Virus record (IMG/VR): IMGVR_UViG_3300018049_000085
Span: 1 to 32,360 of that record
Length of the DNA stretch: 32,360 nt
Direction: 5' to 3' (one strand)
Origin: a virus
Positions within the stretch are counted from its first letter, which is position 1. Each line of letters begins with the position of its first letter. The notes beneath the pieces were generated by a model. It saw nothing but the letters and a program-made list of their open reading frames with translations, was not told where the DNA came from and did no database searches. This document shows positions 6,987 through 14,564 of this stretch, one piece after another. Made by a program: the position numbers and the translations under genes.

Positions 6987-9080
6987 ATGTTTGATACAGA
7001 TTCATTAGCATTTGGTAAAAATATGATTTGGTTTGTCGGTGTGGTAGAAGACCGCATGGACCCAAATTTTCTTGGTCGTGTACGAGTTCGATGTTTTGGT
7101 TTTCATTCAGAAAATCGTGATGATGTACCAACTGATATGTTACCATGGGCAATGGTAATGCAACCAACTCAATCAGCAGCACAAACAGATGTAGGTAAAT
7201 CTCCTACAGGACTTGTTGATGGTTCTTGGGTAGTTGGATTTTTTCTTGATGGTGATGAAGCACAGCAACCCTTAGTGATCGGTTCACTTGGTGGTTATGC
7301 AAGAAAACCAGAGAAGTTAAATCCTTCAGATGCTTCTGATTGGTACAAGTATGGATTTAAAGATGTACGCACAGGAAGCAATCTACAACGAAGAGGCTTT
7401 CCTCAACCTCCTGTATCTGTCCGCAGAAAACGTGGAGATGAACTTGGTGTTGAAGTTGAAGAAGATGATTTTGTATCAAGATATCCTAGAACCGGTTCTG
7501 AAGATGAACCAACCACACCAAAACTTGCAAGAGGTCTAAATGACTTAACTATTCGGTATGATCCTGAAGTTTCTGCAACGTCAACATATGATCAAACGCA
7601 AGCAGCATTCAAAGAACCACTCTTATCAAAAACATTGAATGTTAATCGTAACATTCAAACTGCTGTACCAAGTTTCAAGTTTGACCAACCACAGCCACCC
7701 TATCGTGCAATCTATCCTTTCAACCATGTTTTACAAACTGAATCTGGGCATATTGTTGAATATGATGATACACCACATGGTGAACGAATTCATGAATATC
7801 ATCGTTCAGGAACATTTCGTGAAGTTCATCCAGATGGTACAGTTGTTAAGCAAAACATGTCTGACAAATATGATTTCACAGAAGCACATAGTTATGAGTA
7901 CACTAAAGGTGCTAAGTATCAAACACACCGAAGAGGACTTGCTTTACTGATCAATTCTGCACGTTTAGCAGGTGAGAATTATGAACTTCGTGTTTGTGGA
8001 AGTAGCAATCACAATTTAACAGTTGAAGACGGTGACTACAATGTTCGTGTTCAAACAGGTAAAATTGATATGCTTACTTCTTCATTGCAATTGAGAGGAC
8101 AGAACGAAATCATTCAAACTGCTCCATTGATTCAGACAAATGTTGGTAATCATCTTCACAGAATTCAAAATGATTATACTGGAGATGCAAGAGGAATTTA
8201 TAATATTGCCGGTGGTGCAGTTAAAGTTACTTCTGCAATGAACACAAATATGGCCGCAGGTGATAACTGGACATGTAGTGCAGGACATACCATCAATATG
8301 ACTGCAGAGAATTCATTTGCTATGTTGCCGTTCTATGCACCAGAGCCTGTAGCATTCTCACAAGTTGCTCGGCATGGTCATATTGAATTGAATGCACAAG
8401 ATGGAGATACTCGTATTTCGTCAAGGTCTGCTGTTGGTGGTTTACTTGGTGTGATGGGCGACAAAGGTTCATTCACTGTAACATCACCACTTCGTACATC
8501 AATTGCTTCAATTTTTCAGATGCAACCTGCTCCTGAGTGGGAAACTCATATGTCTCATCCATCAAGTTTGGTTGGACAAACTCAGACAGGATACATTTAC
8601 CTTGTATCAAAACTTGGTAATATTGTTCTTGAGACACAAACATTCAATAGTATAAAAATCAAAGCCACACCTGTTGGTACAGTTGAAACACAAGGTGGAT
8701 ATATACAAACAGTATCGACATCAACAAATATATTTTCAAGCTCAAGAATGAATACCTTCATCAATGCAGGTATGGGTATCTACACCAAATCAGTTATTGG
8801 TACTCAAATTCATTCTGGCATGGAAGTGTTTGTTAAAGCAGATACTAACATTGATCTATTTGCCTCTCTTGCTGGTTCGTTTCATGTGAACACAAGACTT
8901 GCACTTGGAGATTTTCGAGCATATTCACCAGCACTTCGTGGTGATGAATTCATGAAAATGTTTTTAAATCATTTTCATTTAACACCACTTGGTCCAACAA
9001 GCACTGTTTCAACGTCAGGAGATCCTTCAATTGTAATGGGTGTGATGAGGTCGTTTTGTCAAAAAACATTTGTATGGTAA
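6987..9080 (+). CDS. gp5: baseplate spike protein gp5, without a lysozyme domain
   Basis: The protein has 697 residues. Its N-terminal OB-fold matches T4 gp5 closely: WFVGVVEDRMDP at 15-26, LGRVRVR at 29-35, then LPWAMVMQPTQSAA and GSWVVGFFLDG. After it T4 has its lysozyme domain; here residues 115-235 are a charged linker (RRKRGDELGVEVEEDDF) with no catalytic lysozyme signature. The C-terminal part resumes the match with HVLQTESGHIVEYDDTPHGE (T4: HTMETESGHIQEFDDTPGQE) and FREVHPDGTVV. It continues into a beta-helical region lacking the clean octad repeats of T4, and longer than in T4. It should form the trimeric central needle that punctures the outer membrane. Confidence 0.88.
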   Translation: MFDTDSLAFGKNMIWFVGVVEDRMDPNFLGRVRVRCFGFHSENRDDVPTDMLPWAMVMQPTQSAAQTDVGKSPTGLVDGSWVVGFFLDGDEAQQPLVIGSLGGYARKPEKLNPSDASDWYKYGFKDVRTGSNLQRRGFPQPPVSVRRKRGDELGVEVEEDDFVSRYPRTGSEDEPTTPKLARGLNDLTIRYDPEVSATSTYDQTQAAFKEPLLSKTLNVNRNIQTAVPSFKFDQPQPPYRAIYPFNHVLQTESGHIVEYDDTPHGERIHEYHRSGTFREVHPDGTVVKQNMSDKYDFTEAHSYEYTKGAKYQTHRRGLALLINSARLAGENYELRVCGSSNHNLTVEDGDYNVRVQTGKIDMLTSSLQLRGQNEIIQTAPLIQTNVGNHLHRIQNDYTGDARGIYNIAGGAVKVTSAMNTNMAAGDNWTCSAGHTINMTAENSFAMLPFYAPEPVAFSQVARHGHIELNAQDGDTRISSRSAVGGLLGVMGDKGSFTVTSPLRTSIASIFQMQPAPEWETHMSHPSSLVGQTQTGYIYLVSKLGNIVLETQTFNSIKIKATPVGTVETQGGYIQTVSTSTNIFSSSRMNTFINAGMGIYTKSVIGTQIHSGMEVFVKADTNIDLFASLAGSFHVNTRLALGDFRAYSPALRGDEFMKMFLNHFHLTPLGPTSTVSTSGDPSIVMGVMRSFCQKTFVW

Positions 9081-9083
9081 GAA

Positions 9084-9569
9084 ATGAGAGATCCTGGTAT
9101 AATGATTCCCGAATTTATTCGAGCAAATCGCACATTTGATCCTATTTTTCCAGGTGTCAATTGGGCGTTGACTGTTGGTAATGCGATTTCAGCATACATG
9201 ATGGGTGCTGAAAATATCAATAAGATACGTTTTAATCCATTTTCATTTGTATTTTGGATGACTCCTGTTCCACTATTAATGGTCGCTCAAAAATCATATG
9301 CAATTGCTCCATGGGAATTTGGTATTAAAGTTGGTATTGCAATTGAAAGATCTATTATGACAATATATACACATGGACAAATTAACTTAATCTATGTACC
9401 AGGACAATTACCAATACAAATGGCTCAAATTTTTGAGAAGCCTACCGTAGCCGGTGAACTGCCTGCTGTAAGAATGGCAACAGCAATACATGCTGCAGTA
9501 AGTACAATTTTAGTGACATGTATTGATACATCCTATCCACCACAACCTTTGACTGGGCCACTTACTTAA
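9084..9569 (+). CDS. small hydrophobic baseplate-cluster protein, unknown function
   Basis: The protein has 161 residues and is rich in Ile, Ala, Pro and Met, with few charges. Hydrophobic stretches occur at about residues 25-41, 50-66 (FNPFSFVFWMTPVPLLMVAQ) and 125-148, but none is a textbook membrane span and Pro interrupts them. No signal peptide is evident. I do not recognise the family. It starts three bases after the spike gene; in T4 the gene immediately after gene 5 encodes gp5.4, the PAAR-type tip of the spike, so position suggests a spike accessory. A segment GELPAVRMATAIHAA vaguely recalls the PAARxGD motif but lacks its Gly-Asp, so this is weak. The coding frame itself is convincing because it fills the gap exactly. 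Confidence 0.75.
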   Translation: MRDPGIMIPEFIRANRTFDPIFPGVNWALTVGNAISAYMMGAENINKIRFNPFSFVFWMTPVPLLMVAQKSYAIAPWEFGIKVGIAIERSIMTIYTHGQINLIYVPGQLPIQMAQIFEKPTVAGELPAVRMATAIHAAVSTILVTCIDTSYPPQPLTGPLT

Positions 9570-9584
9570 AAATGTAATTAAACT

Positions 9585-12500
9585 ATGTTAAACGCTATTA
9601 CCTATTCACCAGAAAGTTCTGGTAAAAAAACATATTGGGAAGAAGACTGGAATAATAAAAAAGTCAAAATCTGGTATGATAATGATTGTCTTTTTGATTT
9701 AGCAATTCCTGCTGGTTCCTCTGGCATTGGTACAACGTATGGATGTATTGCAAATGCAACTGGAAACTTTGCAAAATATAAAGTGCAACGTTTTCATCAA
9801 ATGTGGAATGCTGGAAACTATAAAAAACGTTATGCGATTAAAGTAACTCTATGTCCAAACTACTCAGCAGGAATGGGCGGAGGAGGAGGTGGTGGTGTTG
9901 GTGGTGGTACTGGTGGTGGTTCAAATATAACATCTGGTGGTGGTGATGCAAACATCGCCTGTATGAGTTTACGCAAATCACTTGGAATGAAATTTAAAAA
10001 AGTACCAATTGCTTTGCAAAGTATGAGAGCAGAAATCATCAATAATTGTAATGATATGATTCAAGATATGAAACGATATGCATTTGAAGAAGTTTCAGAA
10101 ATTGTTCGTGTTTGTACTGCTCTTGGAATTAAACGTGCTTATCTTCGTGGTCTTATTCACAATATTAATGGTGAAGATGATATCGACAAATACATATATC
10201 GTTTTAATTTAAATGGCGCTCTTCCTTTTCAAGATCAAGCTCAAGGTAAATTTGCAGATAAAGCATTCTTTTTTGGTACACGCAATACAATACTACTTCA
10301 AACAATTTCTGTTGAAGGTGATGCATTAACTGCTGTCTCCGGTGAAGATATCAGTACAGTTGACAATGGTGTTCTACCACTCACTACATTCATTCCAAAA
10401 TATAGACCAGCTGGGCAAAGTCAAAATACATTTCTACCCTGGCTTCCTACAATGAGTTGTGAATTATTGTATAATATTCCACAGCCAACAAAGTGTATTA
10501 CTACAATTGACATATCAAGTCAAGCTACAAATCCACCAGATTTAGATATGCTTGTGCCGATTGGTGACAACCCTGCACCATATACCGGACCAAATAAAGG
10601 ATTCCCATATTCAAAAATGGTTAATCCTATACCTAAGCCATTGCGAATGGTAATGGATGGAAGTCCTGTTGATGGTGAAAAAGTTATTCTATCAAATCGT
10701 TTTGAGTTATCTGGAATTGTTAAGATTTCTGCTGGTGATGAAGCAGTAGTTACTATGCAAAATCTACAGGGATTAGATTATCCAACTGAAATCAAAGTGG
10801 TAGGAAATACATCACAACTCAATGAAGGTGATGTAATTCTTTTGGATCCACGAAAGGCAGATGCAAATACTGCAAACACTATTTGGGATTTTGAATTTGA
10901 AAATCCTGATGATGGAGATGGAACAACAAAGAAACCAGAAGACGGGCCACCAAAAGATAAAGAACATGAAACTGGAATACCACCTGAAGAACCTCCTGTA
11001 GGTGACCCTGGTGATGATGACAAACCAATAGTTCCACCCGAAGGATGGCCAGAGGGTGAACCTCCAGAAGTTGATAGTGAAGATCCGCCTTATAAAGAAC
11101 CAGATCCTGGAGACGGTGATGGTGAGAAAAAGACATTATCTTTCCCAATTACAAAGAAAGATGGTAGTTGGGTGAGTGATGTTCCTTTACCAGGTGGTAA
11201 TGATGAAGACCCCGATGCTGGATCTTATGCTGGTGAGGTACTTATACAACGTGACCCAATTACAGGATTTGGTAGCCGTTATACAGAAGAATTAGTAGTT
11301 GGTGATGTAATTGAACTTCAATATGAAGAAATGATTGTACCCGGCGTCTTCTATTCAATTGGTCACGGATTTATTCATTATAAAGGAACTTACTTCCAGA
11401 AATCATACAAACAAGGAATGCACATTGTATTTGGTAATGTGCAATATGAGGTAACTGGACAAAGCGGTGGTGGTGTGTTAACATATAAAGGCTATCGTTT
11501 TGAATATGATAATGTATATTCTGTGAAACGTTTAAAAGAAGCCTTCCGTGAAGATGTTTATAATACTGTAGGTATTGAAAACTTTGCACAAGTATCCACA
11601 AAATGTAGTTTATATCCTGTTCCGAATAATGTTAAAATGGGATTTGTTACTTTTGAACAAGGTGGTGCAATTGATATGACAACACCAAATTCAATGGGCG
11701 TTTACAATAAAGCAGAAGAATATTTTGAAACTGGTGACCTTATTGCAATTGGAGGAATTGAATATCGTTTCACAAACATTTATAATAATTCATTGAGAGG
11801 TGTCTATCGTGTTGATGGTGGTGATATTGGTTCAGGTGTTCAATCTACAACTCTAGTGCGGGCATCAAAAGTAACTCGAGCAATGGCAGATAATGAATAT
11901 TCTCAAGCAATGATTTTACCATATCGTTCATACTTTGCAGTAAGTGCAATTCATAGTGATACCTCAATTGAAGTAACACCAAGCTATGGAATGGCTACAA
12001 ACTATGAGGGTAAACTCTATCGTGTTGGTTTCAATATACGCTCAACATCGGCATCACCTGATTTGTACAACTCTGGATTTGCAGAAAAAGGTGTTGCACA
12101 ATTCTTACCAGATGGTTCAGCAACTGATAATAGTGAAAACTTTTTCGTACCAAAAGCAGCAACAGAGAAAGTGATCATGTATGAGCATGGTGAAATCAAT
12201 TCTACAGGTGGTGTAACAAGTTATAGTGTACAACCAGTCAAGTCAGCAAAGGGTGCATTAAATGGTAAATTCTTCAATCATCTATTCAACGCATCAACTG
12301 ATTTAGTTCATACTCATGGTGCTGTTGTTTTCCCACATCAATATGATTTAAGACTTGATGAAGAAGAAAAGGGAGAACTATACTTCTCAGCAGGTGATGA
12401 CCGTTATATTATTCTTGAAACAATGAAAGATAATCACCCAGAATCACATGGTTTCAAAAAGGGTGATATACTTACAATACATAAAATGAAATATAAACCA

Positions 12501-13133
12501 GACTTTTTCCAAGACGAACCTTTTGGTAAGTTCATAAGACACTCTGATCCTCATTTCTCTGCGCATATGCAAACGGCTGATTATGATGATTGTGGTATGT
12601 TAATTGAAGTTGCAGATATTGTTAACCCACATCGGTTTAAAGTTTTAAGAAAAGGTCCATCTTGTAATTCAAATGCAGATAAGTTCTTCCATGCATATGA
12701 TTTGGATGCAACTTATTATCTTACTGCAACAAATGGTGGCGTCCTTGAATATTGGGCAAAATATTTTAATGCAGTATTCTTGGATGGTACAGTTACTGCA
12801 GATAGTGAAAATGAATATTCATCTTATAATCCAACAAGAGAATTTGATCTTTGTTCAAAGGGTACAAATAAAAATAAGTTAAAATGGAATTATAAGAAGG
12901 ATGCATTTACATCATCATATAAATTAGGAATGACGGCGTTTAATATTGCAATGTCTGGAAATCGTGTAACATTAAATCCGTCAACATCAACCGCAGATGG
13001 TACATACATTTTCAGTATGAAACATCCTGTTACTGCTCCGCCTAAATTGCTTGATGTATTCCCATTGAGAGTAGTTGAATTTGAATTAGTAGATACTAAT
13101 CCGCCATTTCAAGAAGTTTATTACTACGGATAA
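9585..13133 (+). CDS. large multidomain structural protein with Gly hinge and acidic Pro-rich linker
   Basis: The product has 1182 residues and no full-length match that I recognise. Residues 1-95 form a small Trp/Tyr-rich domain (KKTYWEEDWNNKKVKIWYDN). Residues 98-124 are a poly-Gly hinge. Residues 125-430 are a mixed domain. Residues 439-516 are a disordered Asp/Glu/Pro/Gly linker (for example PPEEPPVGDPGDDDKPIVPP). Residues 540-830 contain beta repeats of the kind GFGSRYTEELVVGDVIELQY, EYFETGDLIAIGGIEYRFTN and IHSDTSIEVTPSYG, which resemble the GxGTxFTxELxxGDxI repeats of phage fibre and baseplate proteins. The C-terminal 300 residues have the pattern of a further beta-rich domain. Long flexible linkers between compact domains suggest an extended part of the baseplate rim or spike. 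It lies fifteen bases after the 161-aa gene and four bases before the next. Confidence 0.85.
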   Translation: MLNAITYSPESSGKKTYWEEDWNNKKVKIWYDNDCLFDLAIPAGSSGIGTTYGCIANATGNFAKYKVQRFHQMWNAGNYKKRYAIKVTLCPNYSAGMGGGGGGGVGGGTGGGSNITSGGGDANIACMSLRKSLGMKFKKVPIALQSMRAEIINNCNDMIQDMKRYAFEEVSEIVRVCTALGIKRAYLRGLIHNINGEDDIDKYIYRFNLNGALPFQDQAQGKFADKAFFFGTRNTILLQTISVEGDALTAVSGEDISTVDNGVLPLTTFIPKYRPAGQSQNTFLPWLPTMSCELLYNIPQPTKCITTIDISSQATNPPDLDMLVPIGDNPAPYTGPNKGFPYSKMVNPIPKPLRMVMDGSPVDGEKVILSNRFELSGIVKISAGDEAVVTMQNLQGLDYPTEIKVVGNTSQLNEGDVILLDPRKADANTANTIWDFEFENPDDGDGTTKKPEDGPPKDKEHETGIPPEEPPVGDPGDDDKPIVPPEGWPEGEPPEVDSEDPPYKEPDPGDGDGEKKTLSFPITKKDGSWVSDVPLPGGNDEDPDAGSYAGEVLIQRDPITGFGSRYTEELVVGDVIELQYEEMIVPGVFYSIGHGFIHYKGTYFQKSYKQGMHIVFGNVQYEVTGQSGGGVLTYKGYRFEYDNVYSVKRLKEAFREDVYNTVGIENFAQVSTKCSLYPVPNNVKMGFVTFEQGGAIDMTTPNSMGVYNKAEEYFETGDLIAIGGIEYRFTNIYNNSLRGVYRVDGGDIGSGVQSTTLVRASKVTRAMADNEYSQAMILPYRSYFAVSAIHSDTSIEVTPSYGMATNYEGKLYRVGFNIRSTSASPDLYNSGFAEKGVAQFLPDGSATDNSENFFVPKAATEKVIMYEHGEINSTGGVTSYSVQPVKSAKGALNGKFFNHLFNASTDLVHTHGAVVFPHQYDLRLDEEEKGELYFSAGDDRYIILETMKDNHPESHGFKKGDILTIHKMKYKPDFFQDEPFGKFIRHSDPHFSAHMQTADYDDCGMLIEVADIVNPHRFKVLRKGPSCNSNADKFFHAYDLDATYYLTATNGGVLEYWAKYFNAVFLDGTVTADSENEYSSYNPTREFDLCSKGTNKNKLKWNYKKDAFTSSYKLGMTAFNIAMSGNRVTLNPSTSTADGTYIFSMKHPVTAPPKLLDVFPLRVVEFELVDTNPPFQEVYYYG
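9876..9956 (+). repeat. GGN triplet tract encoding the poly-Gly hinge
   Basis: A run of GGA, GGT and GGC codons, with GTT, ACT and a short Ser-Asn-Ile-Thr-Ser break, encodes about 20 glycines between residues 98 and 124 of the 1182-residue protein. It is the most G-rich stretch of an otherwise AT-rich window. The tract is a likely site of length variation between related phages. Confidence 0.8.
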
Positions 13134-13136
13134 CAT

Positions 13137-14555
13137 ATGTTCAAGCTTAAAAGTATAGGATTACTTCCGGGTATGAGTAAAATAAAAATACCTATAGGAG
13201 GAAAAATAAAAATACCTGGCGGAGGTGCTATTGGTAGTGCAGTAAAAGGAGTTAAAGGTAATGTTAAAGTTCCAGGTACAGGTCTTAATTTAAAGCCATT
13301 GCCAAAACCAGTTGCTCAAAAAGTTGCTAATATGAAGATTCCTCCTGGTGCTACGATTAATATAAATGGTATGAAAGTAACAAATCCGGCACCAAAACAA
13401 CCTCCAGTAAGTTCTTCTTGTACACAATGGGACGAATCAAAAGGTATGACTTCTTGGCCCACATTAGTAAAACCAGAAATAAAAACAAAGATTGGGGTAA
13501 GTCCAGGGGTCGTAACATTTGCTCTCGGTGCTGACTTTGGTACACTTATTAATGATCCAAGTAGTTTATGGAAAGGTGCGTTAAATGGACATCCAGCTAT
13601 GAAAAATTATAAGTATTATATTATTGCTGGTTGGTCAAAAGGAAGACACATGAAAGTATACTGGGCAAATGATTTGGCAACAGCCAAGCAAATAGATAAA
13701 ATAATAGCAAGAAAACCTGATATGCCACCGGCACCACCTCCCATAACACTCTCAATGAATGCAGCACTTGTCAATAAGGACGTTGAGGCTGCTTTGAAAA
13801 AAATAGGATTCTCAATCAGAGGATTACACATGCTTCTTGATTTTCAAGGCATGGCTCAACAAGGTAAATTTAATAGTCGGCCTCTACATACAAGACGTGG
13901 AAAAGTTTGGCTAGGTCCTTGGTCTGGTGTTTTTGATCGTTATCAAGATGGTACAAGCAGTTACACAGGTTTGTGGTGGTGTTTAAAAGGTGGAAAAACT
14001 CGTCGAAGTACTGATGGAAGAATGCAAAGAAGTGCTGATACTCAAGATATGCATCCGGCTCAATGGCATTGGTTTCATGTAAGAAATACTCCTTGGAAGC
14101 ATCAAGGATTAACACAATATAGTGGTGAAAATGGTCCGCCTTGGTTCTGGCCATCTTCTCATGAAGGCGGTAAAGACCATGCTCGGCGTGGAAAAGGTAG
14201 TGGTAGTCGAAGTATACATCCAAAGAGAGATACATATTTTGGTATTATTATGAATCGTTGGGCAATGGGCGGTGAAGGTTGGAAAATTTTAGCACAAGAT
14301 CCAAAACTAAAGAAGATATTTAAAGTTAAACCTGGGTTTAAACTTGAATTTCAACCCGAACTCGATATATCAAAATATGGATCATTTGAAAGATTAACAT
14401 ATGGGTTTTGCGGTTCACACGGTGGTCGTGCAGGAGCAGTTACTGGACTTGCTGCAACACCAAAACCTGTTGCACCAACAGCAACTACAACCATCACTAG
14501 TACATCTTCATCTGGTGGTGTGAATAAAACAATGTCAAGGTCAGTGCCAAAATAA
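13137..14555 (+). CDS. unknown structural protein with basic KIKIP N-terminus and Trp/His-rich core
   Basis: This 472-residue protein is not one I recognise. Residues 1-90 are low in acidic residues and rich in Lys, Ile, Pro and Gly, with repeated KIKIP and KVKVP-like units (MSKIKIPIGGKIKIPGGGAI). Residues 130-215 look globular (YYIIAGWSKGRHMKVYWAND). Residues 240-375 are unusually rich in Trp, His, Gly and Arg, including HPAQWHWFHVRNTPWKHQ and GPPWFWPSSHEGGKDH. The C-terminal 35 residues are a Thr/Ser/Pro tail. Such composition fits a surface-binding or ligand-binding domain, or a His-dependent metal site, but no catalytic signature is clear. The gene is four bases after the 1182-aa gene and ten before the 731-aa gene, within the same operon, so a virion role is likely by context only. 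Confidence 0.8.
   Translation: MFKLKSIGLLPGMSKIKIPIGGKIKIPGGGAIGSAVKGVKGNVKVPGTGLNLKPLPKPVAQKVANMKIPPGATININGMKVTNPAPKQPPVSSSCTQWDESKGMTSWPTLVKPEIKTKIGVSPGVVTFALGADFGTLINDPSSLWKGALNGHPAMKNYKYYIIAGWSKGRHMKVYWANDLATAKQIDKIIARKPDMPPAPPPITLSMNAALVNKDVEAALKKIGFSIRGLHMLLDFQGMAQQGKFNSRPLHTRRGKVWLGPWSGVFDRYQDGTSSYTGLWWCLKGGKTRRSTDGRMQRSADTQDMHPAQWHWFHVRNTPWKHQGLTQYSGENGPPWFWPSSHEGGKDHARRGKGSGSRSIHPKRDTYFGIIMNRWAMGGEGWKILAQDPKLKKIFKVKPGFKLEFQPELDISKYGSFERLTYGFCGSHGGRAGAVTGLAATPKPVAPTATTTITSTSSSGGVNKTMSRSVPK
13179..13217 (+). repeat. short direct repeat encoding KIKIP
   Basis: The 15-base word AAAATAAAAATACCT occurs at 13179-13193 and again at 13203-13217, a 24-base period, and encodes the duplicated Lys-Ile-Lys-Ile-Pro unit at the N-terminus of the 472-residue protein. 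Identity at DNA level points to a recent local duplication. Confidence 0.75.
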
Positions 14556-14559
14556 GGAG
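14554..14559 (+). promoter_or_regulatory. strong Shine-Dalgarno site ahead of the 731-aa gene
   Basis: AAGGAG overlaps the TAA stop of the preceding gene and sits five bases before the ATG at 14565. Most genes of this operon rely on overlap or weak sites, so this is one of the best ribosome sites on the rightward strand and suggests a higher, independent initiation rate for the 731-residue protein. Confidence 0.65.
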
Positions 14560-14564
14560 TTATA

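Noticed and set aside
14073-14094. Possible peptidase M15 or M23 zinc site in the His/Trp-rich segment
   Set aside because: The segment has His-rich words but lacks the SxHxxGxAxD and ExWH order of M15 and the HxxxD ... HxH order of M23.
13870-14235. Long open frame on the minus strand opposite the 472-residue gene, and similar antisense frames across the structural region
   Set aside because: They have no ribosome sites, their composition is skewed to Leu, His and Tyr as expected from the reverse of AT-rich codons, and they lie fully within well-supported genes.
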